A DNA stretch of 64,000 bases from contig NEWR02000017.1 in the NCBI GenBank assembly GCA_002869885.2, positions 164,627 through 228,626 on the forward strand, read 5' to 3'. The notes under the pieces are model-generated. The model saw only the letters and a list, made by a program, of their open reading frames with translations, did not search any database and was not told where the DNA came from. Within the stretch, counting starts at the first letter, position 1. The number at the start of each line of letters is the position of its first letter. Below, piece by piece: positions 42,159-51,763 of this stretch. Both the position numbers and the translations under genes were made by a program. Source of the stretch: Nitrospira sp. CG24C. Lineage in GTDB: Bacteria > Nitrospirota > Nitrospiria > Nitrospirales > Nitrospiraceae.

Positions 42159-44432
42159 ATGACGGTCCTTAACGCATTCTTCAGTACGCCGATCGCCTTC
42201 GGGCTTTCAGGCCTGGCGCTTTTCGTCATCGGCCTCCTGATCAAACAGAATCGGGGCAGGAAGCTGATGTTGACGCTCAGCCTCTTTCTCTATGCCAGGT
42301 ATATGGTATGGCGTCTGCTCTACACGATCCCCACTGATGACCTGGCCTCCATGGCCCTCGGATCGGTCGTCTATTTGGCGGAACTCTACGGGCTCTGTCA
42401 GTTCTGTTTCTTCACCTATCAGTCCTGGTCACCGACGGAACGGACCGCGGCCCCCATCACCACCTATCGCACAGTGGATATCATGGTGACGGTCGTGGAC
42501 GAGCCGCTCTCGATCCTTCGGCAAACCTTGATCAGCTGTCTCGCGCAGGAATATCCCCGCGACCGATATACGGTATACGTCCTGGATGACGGTCATCGCG
42601 ATGAAGCCCGGCAATTGGCCGCCTCGCTCGGCTGCGAATACATCCGGCGCCCGGACCGACCTCGTCACGCAAAAGCCGGAAACTTGAACCATGCTCTCCA
42701 GCTCAGCCACGGGGAATTGGTCGCGATCTTCGATGTGGATCACATTCCAGCCCGAACATTTCTCAAAGACACCGTCGGATTTTTTGACGATCCGAAGGTC
42801 GCAATCGTGCAAACGCCTCATCACTTCTACAATCCGGATATTTTCCAACGGAACCTGCGCGTCGGCGAGGAGGTGAAGAACGAACAGGCGCTCTTCTTCC
42901 GTTCGCTCCAAGCCGGCCGTGATACCCACAACAGCGCTTTCTTTGCTGGCAGCGGCGGCCTCCTCCGCCGAGAACCCTTGATGGAAATCGGGGGATTCCA
43001 GACCCAGACCATCACAGAAGACATTCATACCAGCATGAATCTGCATGCCAGGGGCTACCGCTCCTGCTACCTCAATAAGGTGCTGTCGGCAGGCCTGATG
43101 CCGGAAACCTTCGACGGATACTTGAAACAACGAAAACGCTGGGCCATGGGATGCATTCAGGTCTTGCTCAGGGATAATCCGTTGACCAAGCGCGGGCTGA
43201 GCCTGGCTCAGCGGATCGACTATTTCGGATCGATCTTCTATTTCTTCTTCGGCCTCCCGCGCTTGATTTGTCTCCTTGCGCCGTTGGCGAGCCTGCTCTT
43301 CTCGACCTCACCGTTGAAAGCCGACATGCTGGCCCTGAGCAACTTCTTCTTCTCGTTCTTTCTAGCCTCCGCACTCGTGATGCGACCGGTCAGCCGGGGA
43401 TCGCGCAATCCCTTCTGGTCGGACGTGTATGAGATCGCCATGTGTTTTGCCCTCAGTCTCGTTGCCCTCAAGGCGCTGGCTGCGCCGCGCAAAGAACGGC
43501 CGTTCGAGGTGACACCGAAAGGGCAACGGGTGAAGAAGAGCTCCACGACTGAATTGTCCTTGGCCTGGCCTCATCTGATTACATTCGGCCTGCTCGTCAT
43601 CGGTTTGGCGTTAGGCATCCGGCATTGGTCGCAAGGCGTCGGCGATCCAGGCTTGCCGGTTAGCCTCTTTTGGGGAAGCGCCAACCTCCTCCTCCTCACC
43701 ATCGCCTTGTTCGTCGCCAGCGAGCAAGCCCAGGGGCGGCAGGGGTTCCGGCTCAAACGCGATTTTGCCGGCGGGCTGTTCGTGGACGGAGAAGGAGTCT
43801 CGGCACGCGTCATCGACGTGAACGAACAGGGAGCTGCGGTGACCGTAGACCGACCCATCTTTACGCTGCAGGAGACCGTCAAGTTCGCACTGACTTCGTC
43901 ACGAGGCCTGCTGGTCACAGTCACCGCCCGCATCATTCGGCAGGAGCCGAATCCGTCAGGCGGGATTGACGTGGGCCTCCAATTCGATGAGCTGGATGAA
44001 CACACACGCCAAATTCTGGTCGATAAAATGTATGGGGATCCCATTCCCTGGGAAGACGGCTACCGTATCCAACCAGGGATCGGCAGCAGCCTCCGGTCAC
44101 TCCTCCAGGCTCTGACCATCCCATGGCGTCCCCTCACCTGGAATCGCCGGAGCATGATTCGCGTCACGGGAGGAATCCTGTGTCAAATCACCGCGCCGTC
44201 GTCGGTGTGGCAAGGCCGCGTGGAAGACATGTCCTTCACCGGCGTCAGCGCCCTCTTTTCTGGAGCCCCACAAGACTCGCTGGCCGGCACCCTGCTGGAA
44301 CTTCCCGGAGTCACGCTGAAAGTCAGTCCTGTGGGGATGGTCCGCAAACGGAGGAAAATGCTCGTGCACTTCCAGGTCGTGAGTATCGAGTCCGGTGAGG
44401 AACAGTGGCGTCGCTTGCACTATGCGCACTAA
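42159..44432 (+). CDS. bcsA: BcsA-like cellulose synthase with PilZ module(s)
   Basis: 757 residues. Glycosyltransferase 2 core with Asp motifs DDGHRDE (about 143) and DVDH (about 192), TED (about 285) and QRKRW (about 324), the processive beta-glycan synthase set. N-terminal and central transmembrane helices surround it. Two PilZ-like segments follow: VIDVNEQGAAV (about 545) and RRSMIR with DMSFTGV (about 664-690), the expected c-di-GMP binding site. The chain polymerises UDP-glucose at the inner membrane. The usual bcsB and bcsC are absent from the window; only a BcsS-like gene follows. Confidence 0.9.
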   Translation: MTVLNAFFSTPIAFGLSGLALFVIGLLIKQNRGRKLMLTLSLFLYARYMVWRLLYTIPTDDLASMALGSVVYLAELYGLCQFCFFTYQSWSPTERTAAPITTYRTVDIMVTVVDEPLSILRQTLISCLAQEYPRDRYTVYVLDDGHRDEARQLAASLGCEYIRRPDRPRHAKAGNLNHALQLSHGELVAIFDVDHIPARTFLKDTVGFFDDPKVAIVQTPHHFYNPDIFQRNLRVGEEVKNEQALFFRSLQAGRDTHNSAFFAGSGGLLRREPLMEIGGFQTQTITEDIHTSMNLHARGYRSCYLNKVLSAGLMPETFDGYLKQRKRWAMGCIQVLLRDNPLTKRGLSLAQRIDYFGSIFYFFFGLPRLICLLAPLASLLFSTSPLKADMLALSNFFFSFFLASALVMRPVSRGSRNPFWSDVYEIAMCFALSLVALKALAAPRKERPFEVTPKGQRVKKSSTTELSLAWPHLITFGLLVIGLALGIRHWSQGVGDPGLPVSLFWGSANLLLLTIALFVASEQAQGRQGFRLKRDFAGGLFVDGEGVSARVIDVNEQGAAVTVDRPIFTLQETVKFALTSSRGLLVTVTARIIRQEPNPSGGIDVGLQFDELDEHTRQILVDKMYGDPIPWEDGYRIQPGIGSSLRSLLQALTIPWRPLTWNRRSMIRVTGGILCQITAPSSVWQGRVEDMSFTGVSALFSGAPQDSLAGTLLELPGVTLKVSPVGMVRKRRKMLVHFQVVSIESGEEQWRRLHYAH

Positions 44433-44496
44433 CGCTCGGCTTAACCGGGAATCAGGGTGTACGATGAGATCGTCGCATCTTCACGAGGGAGCCCCT

Positions 44497-45267
44497 ATGG
44501 ACGAGGACAACCATGTTTTTTCAGCTGATGTACGGCCTGCCCGATGGTTGATGCGTCTGAGAACGATAGCGAGACTTACGCGACTAGTGCTAGCGGGATG
44601 CATCCTGCCATGCCTGCCTCTCGTGAGCGAGGCGGGAGATGTCTTCACGGGGTTTCAGATCGACAATAAGAGCCAGTACTTTGGCTACCTCGGCGTCAGA
44701 ACCCCGATTTTACAGGATTCAGCCGTATCCGGCTTGTTCGTTCAGGCCATATCTTCTGGGCTTGGCTATAACTTTAAGACCAATGGACAACTCCTGGATG
44801 CCAATATCCAATCTATTGTTCCGTCGCTCGGCATTACCAAAACACTCGGTAGCTGGACCCTTTCCGCCCTTGCCGGCCCTCAGATGCGCAGAATCGAAGA
44901 ACAGCGGCTGAACGCGAGCAACACGATCAATTATCAGGCCGGCGTGTACGGCCAACTTGAAGCGCTCTATTGGCATGAAAAATGGAACCTTCACGCCATA
45001 GGGTCATATGCTGACCTCGATAATTTCTTCTGGAGCCGGCTACGCGGGAAAGTGCTGGCCTATAAGCCCGATAAGAGCTGTTGCGCGACGTATCTCGGCT
45101 GGGATGTGACAGGAATGGGTAATGCCGATTTCCGAGGGATCATGACGGGGCCCATCGCTGAAGTTCAGGTCAGCAAAGTGTTTTTGCTCGTCCGGGGTGG
45201 ATACCAACACAATACGACCTTCCACAGCGGGGCTTATGGAGGATTTGAAATCTATTTCCCCTTCTAG
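44497..45267 (+). CDS. BcsS-like outer-membrane beta-barrel protein
   Basis: 256 residues. Signal peptide (LTRLVLAGCILPCLPLVSEA) and then alternating beta strands GFQIDNKSQYFGYLGVRTPI, WTLSALAGPQMRRIEE, HAIGSYADLDNFFWSRLRG, ending in an aromatic EIYFPF, as in an outer-membrane barrel. The sequence resembles the BcsS cellulose-biosynthesis family, and its position 64 bases after bcsA supports this. Start is uncertain: ATG at 44497, 44464 or 44551. It ends in CTAG, where a family B repeat begins. Confidence 0.65.
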   Translation: MDEDNHVFSADVRPARWLMRLRTIARLTRLVLAGCILPCLPLVSEAGDVFTGFQIDNKSQYFGYLGVRTPILQDSAVSGLFVQAISSGLGYNFKTNGQLLDANIQSIVPSLGITKTLGSWTLSALAGPQMRRIEEQRLNASNTINYQAGVYGQLEALYWHEKWNLHAIGSYADLDNFFWSRLRGKVLAYKPDKSCCATYLGWDVTGMGNADFRGIMTGPIAEVQVSKVFLLVRGGYQHNTTFHSGAYGGFEIYFPF

Positions 45268-45380
45268 CCCGCAGGATGCTGAAAAAGTCCTCCAGCACGG
45301 AGAAGGTTGAGGTTCAGGTCAAGGCTGAGAAAAAGGTGTCTGATCTTCGCTCAACCTTGACCTCGACCTCAGCCTGCTGA
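45264..45380. repeat. Family B element, loop subtype, left of MEKHLA gene
   Basis: Starts CTAGCCCGCAGGATGCTGAA, joining a family A-like end to the family B end, then arms GAGAAGGTTGAGGTTCAGGT and CTCAACCTTGACCTCGACCT around the loop GTGTCTGATCTTCGC. A second copy in opposite orientation lies at 45880, on the other side of the MEKHLA gene. Confidence 0.75.
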
Positions 45381-45392
45381 AAGCCTCGCTTG

Positions 45393-45863
45393 TCAGCTCA
45401 ACCAGGTCCATTGCGCAAAAGTCGCTGCTTGCCCGACTCTCTGTCCTCCTGCATCCATGATATTCCAGATGAGAGCGTCCTCGACGAGAAAACGACGGCC
45501 TGTTGAAGTAATTCTCACGCCTCGATAGGTGTCGAGATACCCCCTGGTTCTGGCTTGTTCCAACATCCACTCGCGTTCAGCCCGACTCGTGGGCTCCGCC
45601 GTCAGCCGCGACGGAGTCTCCACGAGTTGTTCCCAGGTCATCTCCCACAAGTCCAATGCGATCTGATTGCCGTAATTGAGGAGCGGATCCTCTTCCATTC
45701 CGTGGGATACAACAATAAAGGGGGACTGGAAGAGCGCGTGGGCCTGATAGGCCTGATCGCCCACTCGTTCGAGGAGGTCACGCCCTGTCCAATGACGGAA
45801 ACTGTTGAGGAGTAGCTGCGACCACTCCATGATGACGGGATCGGTCCATATCTGAGAGGTCAC
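45393..45863 (-). CDS. MEKHLA domain protein
   Basis: 156 residues: ALDLWEMTWEQLVETPSRLT, RAEREWMLEQARTRGYLDTY and RGVRITSTGRRFLVEDALIW with a terminal GQAATFAQW, the MEKHLA domain pattern (PAS-like, first named from plant HD-ZIP III proteins). Function unknown in bacteria. The gene stands between two inverted family B repeats and is read against the surrounding genes, so it may have moved in as a unit. Confidence 0.85.
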   Translation of the reverse strand: MTSQIWTDPVIMEWSQLLLNSFRHWTGRDLLERVGDQAYQAHALFQSPFIVVSHGMEEDPLLNYGNQIALDLWEMTWEQLVETPSRLTAEPTSRAEREWMLEQARTRGYLDTYRGVRITSTGRRFLVEDALIWNIMDAGGQRVGQAATFAQWTWLS

Positions 45864-45879
45864 GGCACACAGCTTTCCC

Positions 45880-45992
45880 GAAGGTTAAGGCTCAGGTCGA
45901 GGCTGAGATAGGGAGAGTCTGCTCTTCGCTCAACCTTGACCTTGGCCTCAACCTTCTCCGTGCTGGCGGACTTTTTCTAAGCATCCTGCTAG
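45880..45992. repeat. Family B element, loop subtype, right of MEKHLA gene
   Basis: Arms AAGGTTAAGGCTCAGGTCGA and CTCAACCTTGACCTTGGCCT around GAGAGTCTGCTCTTCGC, then CCGTGCTGGCGGACTTTTTC and GCATCCTGCTAG, the complement of the family B end including CTAG. It is in the opposite orientation to the copy at 45264, so the pair forms an inverted frame around the MEKHLA gene. Confidence 0.75.
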
Positions 45993-46123
45993 GCGGTGTA
46001 CCACGTCCGGTCGGTCAACGCAAGAATATGGTGAGGGCTCTTGTGCAGACCATAGGAGGACTCTGTATAATGTGCATCCTCTCGGAGATACCATCCGGAG
46101 AGACCGATCATTGAGGAGTATGT

Positions 46124-47527
46124 ATGGCCGCGCAGACCCTCTTCGACAAAATATGGGAGTCTCACGTCGTCCGTTCAGAGCCAGACGGGACCACCCTGCT
46201 CTATATCGATCGTCAGCTGGTTCACGAAGTAACATCGCCTCAGGCATTTGAAGGGCTCAAGCTCTCGGGCCGACGGCCGCGACGGCCTGGTGTCACGTTG
46301 GCGGTGCCGGATCACAACGTTCCGACTACCGATCGGACCCTGGGCATCGCCGATCCCCTCAGTGCGATACAAATTAGGACGCTGGAGGAAAATTGCCGTG
46401 ACTTCGGCATCACGCTCTTTGGTATGAACGACATCCGCCAAGGTGTGGTGCACGTGATCGGACCAGAACAGGGCTTTACCCTGCCTGGGACGACCATCGT
46501 ATGCGGCGATTCACACACGTCGACACATGGAGCGTTCGGCGCATTAGCCTTCGGCATCGGCACCAGCGAAGTGGAGCATGTGCTGGCCACCCAGTGCTTG
46601 GTGCAGAAACGACCCAAGACTATGGAGATTCGCGTCGACGGGGTGCTGCCGGCGCTCTGCTCGGCAAAGGACGTGATTCTGGCGATCATCGGCAAAATCG
46701 GCACAGCCGGCGGAACCGGCTATGTCATCGAGTATACGGGCTCAGCGATCCGCGCCCTCAGCATGGAAGGGCGTATGACGCTCTGCAATATGTCGATCGA
46801 GGGCGGCGCACGCGCCGGGATGGTCGCGCCGGACGAGCACACCGTCGCCTATATCAAAGGGCGCCCGCTAGCTCCAAAGGGAGAACTGTTCGAGCAGGCC
46901 GTGCGTGCGTGGCAGCAGCTCAAGACCGATGCGAACGCGACCTACAATACGACTGTCACGATGCGGGCCGAGGACATCGCGCCGCAAGTCAGCTGGGGCA
47001 CGAGTCCCGGGATGGTGACCGGCATCGATCAACGAGTGCCGGACCCGCGCACGATCACCGACGAGAACCAGCGCCAGGCTACAGCACGGGCGCTGGAATA
47101 CATGGGCCTCACCCCGGACATGCCCATGACCGATATCAAGATCGACAAGGTGTTCATCGGATCCTGCACGAATGCGCGTATCGAAGATCTTCGCCTGGCC
47201 GCGAGCTTGGCGAAGGGCAGGCACGTCGCAAAGTCCGTTCACGCGATGGTCGTGCCCGGTTCCGGTCTCGTGAAGCAGCAGGCCGAACAGGAAGGGCTCG
47301 ACCGATTGTTCAAAGAAGCGGGATTCGAGTGGCGGGAAGCAGGCTGCAGTATGTGTCTGGCAATGAACGCCGACGTGCTTCAGCCTGGAGAGCGCTGCGC
47401 CTCGACCAGCAATCGTAATTTCGAAGGGCGACAGGGGGCTGGCGGCCGGACTCATCTTGTGTCGCCGGCCATGGCAGTAGCCGCAGCAGTCGAAGGCCAT
47501 TTTGTCGATATCAGGACATGGTCATGA
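46124..47527 (+). CDS. leuC: 3-isopropylmalate dehydratase large subunit
   Basis: 467 residues, standard for LeuC. Aconitase-family enzyme isomerising 2- to 3-isopropylmalate in leucine synthesis. 4Fe-4S cysteines are in [12 protein letters not shown] and [11 protein letters not shown], and the third cysteine lies in [26 protein letters not shown] precedes the ATG. A hairpin of CGCCTAACG units separates it from leuD by 108 bases. Confidence 0.97.
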   Translation: MAAQTLFDKIWESHVVRSEPDGTTLLYIDRQLVHEVTSPQAFEGLKLSGRRPRRPGVTLAVPDHNVPTTDRTLGIADPLSAIQIRTLEENCRDFGITLFGMNDIRQGVVHVIGPEQGFTLPGTTIVCGDSHTSTHGAFGALAFGIGTSEVEHVLATQCLVQKRPKTMEIRVDGVLPALCSAKDVILAIIGKIGTAGGTGYVIEYTGSAIRALSMEGRMTLCNMSIEGGARAGMVAPDEHTVAYIKGRPLAPKGELFEQAVRAWQQLKTDANATYNTTVTMRAEDIAPQVSWGTSPGMVTGIDQRVPDPRTITDENQRQATARALEYMGLTPDMPMTDIKIDKVFIGSCTNARIEDLRLAASLAKGRHVAKSVHAMVVPGSGLVKQQAEQEGLDRLFKEAGFEWREAGCSMCLAMNADVLQPGERCASTSNRNFEGRQGAGGRTHLVSPAMAVAAAVEGHFVDIRTWS

Positions 47528-47530
47528 GAA

Positions 47531-47627
47531 TCGTGAGGCGTAAGGGGTTAGGCGTGAGGGGATCGATGACGGATTGCAACAGATATCTCGCGCCTGACGC
47601 TTCACGCCTAACGCCTAACGCCTAACG
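47531..47627. repeat. Hairpin of GGCGTAA/CGCCTAACG-type units between leuC and leuD
   Basis: The left arm CGTGAGGCGTAAGGGGTTAG (to 47561) is a run of G-rich units; the right arm contains three consecutive CGCCTAA-type units, TTCACGCCTAACGCCTAACG to 47627. The arms are complementary over about 25 bases. It lies three bases after the leuC stop and eight before the leuD ATG. GAGGAA within its right end may serve as the leuD ribosome-binding site. Confidence 0.75.
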
Positions 47628-47635
47628 AGGAATTT

Positions 47636-48277
47636 ATGCAAGCCTTTACGACACTCACGGGGTTAGTGGCCCCATTAGACCGGGTCAATGTCGATACCGA
47701 CCAAATCATCCCGAAGCAATTTCTCAAGACGATCAAGCGGACGGGGCTCCGCGAAGGATTATTCTACGATTGGCGCAAGCAGAAAGACGGGTCACAGGAT
47801 CCGATGTTTTTTTTGAATCAACCGCGCTTCCTAGGCGCGACAATTCTGTTGACGCGCGATAACTTTGGCTGTGGATCGTCGCGTGAACATGCCCCCTGGG
47901 CACTCCTCGACCAGGGTTTCCGTTGTGTCATCGCGCCGAGCTTCGCCGACATCTTTTACAACAACTGCTTCCAAAACGGCATCTTGCCTGTGGTATTGAA
48001 GGCCGATGAAGTTCTGGCCATGATGAACGACGTCCTTGCGACGCCCGGATACCAGCTGACCGTGGACCTCGGGAAACAAATGGTGGCCAGCCCGAACGGC
48101 ACCAGCGCTCGCTTCGAGATCGATCCTTTCAGAAAAGACTGTTTGTATCGCGGTCTCGACGCCATCGGCTTGACGTTGCAACACGAGACCGCCATTACCT
48201 CCTACGAGGCTCGACGAAAGTCCGAGGCCCCCTGGTTATTCACGGATCTTCACCAGAACATTGGGAAAGCTCGATGA
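47636..48277 (+). CDS. leuD: 3-isopropylmalate dehydratase small subunit
   Basis: 213 residues. Swivelling domain of the LeuCD enzyme: [60 protein letters not shown] and [13 protein letters not shown]. Forms a heterodimer with LeuC. Overlaps the next gene by four bases (ATGA). Confidence 0.97.
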   Translation: MQAFTTLTGLVAPLDRVNVDTDQIIPKQFLKTIKRTGLREGLFYDWRKQKDGSQDPMFFLNQPRFLGATILLTRDNFGCGSSREHAPWALLDQGFRCVIAPSFADIFYNNCFQNGILPVVLKADEVLAMMNDVLATPGYQLTVDLGKQMVASPNGTSARFEIDPFRKDCLYRGLDAIGLTLQHETAITSYEARRKSEAPWLFTDLHQNIGKAR

Positions 48278-48618
48278 TAAAGCTGTTTGTACTATTCCTG
48301 TTCTTCATCGGCGCGGCCTATCTGCTCATCGCCTTCAACTACAGCTATTCCGACGGTAGTCGAGCCGGCTACATTCAGAAGTTTTCCAACAAAGGGTGGG
48401 TCTGCAAGACCCACGAGGGCGAGTTGGCGATGACCACCGTGCCAGGGCTCGCGCCGGTGCTCTGGCCGTTCACCGTCTCGGATGACAAGGTCGCATCACA
48501 AATCTCGCAGATGATGGGGAAACGGTTGGTGCTTCACTATAAAGAGCACCGGTACCTGCCGACGACCTGCTTCGGGGAGACCGCCTACTTTGTCGATCGT
48601 GTCGAGGTCGCTGAATAA
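48274..48618 (+). CDS. Membrane-anchored protein of unknown function
   Basis: 114 residues. One N-terminal membrane helix ([20 protein letters not shown]) and an extracytoplasmic domain with [40 protein letters not shown] and [20 protein letters not shown]; the two cysteines could form a disulfide. I recall such proteins misannotated as 6-phosphogluconate dehydrogenase, which the sequence does not support. Four-base overlap with leuD. Confidence 0.7.
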   Translation: MIKLFVLFLFFIGAAYLLIAFNYSYSDGSRAGYIQKFSNKGWVCKTHEGELAMTTVPGLAPVLWPFTVSDDKVASQISQMMGKRLVLHYKEHRYLPTTCFGETAYFVDRVEVAE

Positions 48619-48684
48619 GCTCTCTCCTTTTGGCCTCCCCTGCCAGCACGCCCAAGCGCCTACCTCGCTCTATTCCCAGAAGTC

Positions 48685-49257
48685 TCACGGCTGATTCACA
48701 TTCATACCGTCACGGACACACCAACTTTGCACGCTGTGGGCCCAGTTGATGAAGGTCGCGCCGCCGCCCAATCCGAAATGCACGGCCCACGAACCCCTGG
48801 CATCCTCATCGACCCTCGTCGCCGACCAATAAACAGTCGATTGGATGGTCAGAAACGGATGGCCCGGCGGAAGAGTCGGACCAGGCGGAGCGATAGAGGT
48901 ATCCACCAGACTCGTCAGCTCTTGGAGTGACGGAAGCCGCCAGCCTTTCTGCCCCCCGACATTCTTCTCAATGCAGGTACGGCGGGCCGCAATCCATCTG
49001 GCGCTCGTCATCTGTGGTGACCTCTCCCAGATCAGGCCAGTTTCTTTATCCAACACCGCCTCGTTGTTAAAAGCCGGCAGGATGACAAACCGCTGGGCTG
49101 TCGGCAGAGGCTTACCCTGGCCATGGATAACGCCCGGCAGATCGGCCGGCACTCCTTGTGCGCCCGCTTGCGCCTCTCTACCACCACAAACTGCTAGGAA
49201 CAGTCCACCCAGCACCAGCCCACTGATCATGACGGTGAGAATTCGTCGTCTCCTCAT
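48685..49257 (-). CDS. Exported DUF1566 (Lcl-like) protein
   Basis: 190 residues. Signal peptide MRRRRILTVMISGLVLGGLF followed by an exported chain with the DUF1566 pattern: LDKETGLIWERSPQ, SARWIAARRTCIEK, GWRLPSLQELTSLVD and a WSATRV strand ending WCVRDG. Members are found in secreted and cell-surface proteins; the role is unknown. The start at 49257 begins the signal peptide. Overlaps no neighbour. Confidence 0.8.
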   Translation of the reverse strand: MRRRRILTVMISGLVLGGLFLAVCGGREAQAGAQGVPADLPGVIHGQGKPLPTAQRFVILPAFNNEAVLDKETGLIWERSPQMTSARWIAARRTCIEKNVGGQKGWRLPSLQELTSLVDTSIAPPGPTLPPGHPFLTIQSTVYWSATRVDEDARGSWAVHFGLGGGATFINWAHSVQSWCVRDGMNVNQP

Positions 49258-49273
49258 CACTTTCTCTTTTAGC

Positions 49274-49295
49274 CAACATTGTTCATGCGGGCTAG
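49274..49295. repeat. Solo end of repeat family A at the corA stop
   Basis: CAACATTGTTCATGCGGGCT and then AG; read on the minus strand it is CTAGCCCGCATGAACA, the family A end, and its TAG is the stop codon of corA. Confidence 0.6.
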
Positions 49296-50347
49296 ATCCA
49301 CTTCTTACTTTTGAAAAATCCCAGCATGGCAATCACGATCGCCACCATCAGCCCGAGTACCAGCGGGTAGCCCCATTCCCATTTCAGTTCCGGCATGTGC
49401 TCGAAATTCATCCCATAGATACCGACGATGAAGGTTAGCGGCATGAAGATCGTCGTAATGATCGTTAGAACTTTCATGACGGCATTCAGCCGATAGCTAA
49501 TGCTCGACAGATAGATATCGAGACCGGCCGAGACCATTTCACGAAGCGTCTCGATGGTATCCACGATTTGAACCACATGATCGTATACATCACGGAAGAA
49601 TATCTTGGTCGACTCTTGCAAGAAGGGGCTTTCCGATCGGGAGAGATTGTTCGCCGCTTCACGGAGGGGCCACACCGCCCGCCGCAGAAACAGCAACTGC
49701 CGTTTGAGCGCATGAATCTGGCGCAGCGTCTCCGGCTTCGGATGACTGACCACGAGATCTTGCAACACTTCGATTTTCTCGCCTAACACCTCCAACACCT
49801 CGAAATATCGATCGACAACGGCGTCGACCAGCGCATGGAGCAGATAGTCCGCCCCGGACTGCCGCAAGCGGCCCTTGCCACCACGAAGACGATCCCGCAC
49901 CGATGTGAAGACGTCGGCCCCGTTTTCCTGAAAGGATAGGACAAAGTTCGGTCCGAGAACCAGACTCACCTGTTCGACGATGATCTCCTGCCGGTCAGTG
50001 ACCGAGAGCATCTTCATGACGAGGAACAAGCAGGTCTCGTAGTCTTCGAGCTTCGGCCGCTGATCGGTGTTGGCAATGTCTTCGAGGAGAAGGGGATGGA
50101 GCTTGAACTGCTTCCCGAACGATTCCAGAACATCCATCTTGTGGACGCCCCCAACATCCACCCAGGTGATGGACTCATCGGTCGGTGGTGCAAGCCCTTC
50201 GACCGACAAATCTGAGCGTTCGTCGCAACGGCTACCCGCGTAGTTAAAGGATGTGATCGTCACCTTGTCCGGTTTTTTTTCGCCGATATGGACAAGCGTG
50301 CCCGGGGGGAGCCCCGTCTTTCTGGATCGTTTCTGGACCAGCTTCAT
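49292..50347 (-). CDS. corA: CorA-family magnesium/divalent cation transporter
   Basis: 351 residues. Large N-terminal cytoplasmic alpha/beta domain, a long stalk helix, and two C-terminal transmembrane helices with the selectivity motif YGMNF (IFMPLTFIVGIYGMNFEHMP) and a basic end KSKKWI. A pentameric Mg2+ channel of the inner membrane. The ATG at 50347 starts MKLVQKRSRKTG; longer frames run into the repeat. The TAG stop is supplied by a family A repeat end. Confidence 0.93.
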   Translation of the reverse strand: MKLVQKRSRKTGLPPGTLVHIGEKKPDKVTITSFNYAGSRCDERSDLSVEGLAPPTDESITWVDVGGVHKMDVLESFGKQFKLHPLLLEDIANTDQRPKLEDYETCLFLVMKMLSVTDRQEIIVEQVSLVLGPNFVLSFQENGADVFTSVRDRLRGGKGRLRQSGADYLLHALVDAVVDRYFEVLEVLGEKIEVLQDLVVSHPKPETLRQIHALKRQLLFLRRAVWPLREAANNLSRSESPFLQESTKIFFRDVYDHVVQIVDTIETLREMVSAGLDIYLSSISYRLNAVMKVLTIITTIFMPLTFIVGIYGMNFEHMPELKWEWGYPLVLGLMVAIVIAMLGFFKSKKWI

Positions 50348-50473
50348 GGTAGAGACCTCGCAATATCCCCTGCTTGTACGCAGGTTCTCTGCGATGGTCA
50401 AGTGGACCGTCTCGCTGGTCGCCAGGATGCCGTCTTTCTTCTTTGCCGATCCTGCAAGACCTGCTACTCTTCC

Positions 50474-50739
50474 AACCCACATTATTCACGAGGGTTCGTG
50501 ACGAAACCGCTGAGACGCCACGCGAGACGGGCGCGCGGAACCGCGAAGGAAGGAGGCATACTTGACACAGTATGTTGACTGACTGAGCGGCGAGCCCGCC
50601 CGCCGTCAGGTACGTCGCCACCGCGCTTGCGAGGTCGAGCGCCCTTTGTATGATCCTGGCGCGAAGAAAGAATACCGCAATGAGTTCTGATTTTCGGACT
50701 CGGCGGTTGCAGGAGAAGCCTTCGTGAATCATGCGGGCT
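50474..50739. repeat. Family A MITE-like element, 266 bp variant
   Basis: Left end AACCCACATTATTCACGA and right end TCGTGAATCATGCGGGCT. The first half tracks the 192-bp copies closely (GTTCGTGACGAAACCGCTGA, GGAGGCATACTTGACACAGT with a small dyad). About 74 extra bases occur between the two halves. It lies in the 417-base gap between corA and the CysQ-like gene, and is the only element found in a divergent promoter region. Confidence 0.7.
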
Positions 50740-50764
50740 AAGTCCATTCTACGAGGCATACAAC

Positions 50765-51568
50765 ATGGAACGAGAATTGGCAACGCTGGTCGACGCGGTT
50801 CAGAAGGCCGGCGCGAGGGTGCGTGAACTGGTCAGGGTTGGGTTCGAAGTGCAGACGAAACCGGATCGTTCGCCGGTCACCACTGTGGATTACGAGGTCG
50901 ATCGCGTCCTGCATGAGATGCAGCGCCGGGAGTTTCCACAAGATGGATGGCTCTCAGAAGAGTCTCCTGACGATCCGGCTCGACTCACCAACCGGCGCGT
51001 CTGGATTGTAGACCCCATCGACGGCACAAAGGCCTTAGTAAATCGGATGCCGGAGTTCTGCATTTCTGCCGCGTTGATTGAACGAGGCGCACCGATTGTC
51101 GCCGCGATCCTCAATCCCTCGACCGACGAACTCTTCACGGCAGTGCGCGGCGGCGGACTGTTCTTGAATGGCGCGCGCGTCACCCCCTCACCCGGTCGTG
51201 ACGTCAATCCCGTCATTATGGTCAGTGCGTGGGAACTCCGGAGCGGCCGATGGTCGGCGCTCGCCGAGACTGCTCGGTGCCACCCCATGTACTCCATTGC
51301 CAACGCCCTGGCCCTGGTCGCCGCCGGTCGCGTCCAAGCGACTTTCACCATCGAGCCGGAGAACGAATGGGATCTTGCGGCCGGAGTCTTGCTCGTCGAA
51401 GAAAGTGGCGGCGCCATCAGCGACGCGGTGGGGAATCCCTTCGTCTTCAATCAGCCGATACCAAGGTTTCGTGGCGTCATCGCTGTCGCCGCCTCAACCG
51501 ACAGAGATCTGCGCGCCGACCTCCAGACCCATGCCGCACGGGCCTGCTCGCATCCAGAACAGAAATGA
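50765..51568 (+). CDS. cysQ: 3'(2'),5'-bisphosphate nucleotidase / inositol-phosphatase family
   Basis: 267 residues of the lithium-sensitive Mg2+-dependent phosphatase fold. Motif A WIVDPIDGTKALVNRMPEFC with the metal-binding Asp pair, upstream DYEVDR and SEESPDD, and motif B NEWDLAAGVLLVEESGG. In sulfate assimilation CysQ removes adenosine 3',5'-bisphosphate; inositol monophosphatase activity is a second possibility. The ATG at 50765 is close to the family start. Confidence 0.85.
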   Translation: MERELATLVDAVQKAGARVRELVRVGFEVQTKPDRSPVTTVDYEVDRVLHEMQRREFPQDGWLSEESPDDPARLTNRRVWIVDPIDGTKALVNRMPEFCISAALIERGAPIVAAILNPSTDELFTAVRGGGLFLNGARVTPSPGRDVNPVIMVSAWELRSGRWSALAETARCHPMYSIANALALVAAGRVQATFTIEPENEWDLAAGVLLVEESGGAISDAVGNPFVFNQPIPRFRGVIAVAASTDRDLRADLQTHAARACSHPEQK

Positions 51569-51763
51569 GACCCTCTATTCCATAGTCTCACCTTTCCCCT
51601 CAAACTTGTTGCAGGCTCCTGCGTCAAATAAGTTCTCGAAGGATCACATTGCTTTTTGAAATTCGTTGTGAACGACGAAAATACTTCTATACTGATAATT
51701 GGAACGGTCGGGAGTCACCGGAACTGAAATCGTGTTCCTTCCTGGACACACGTAACAGAAACT

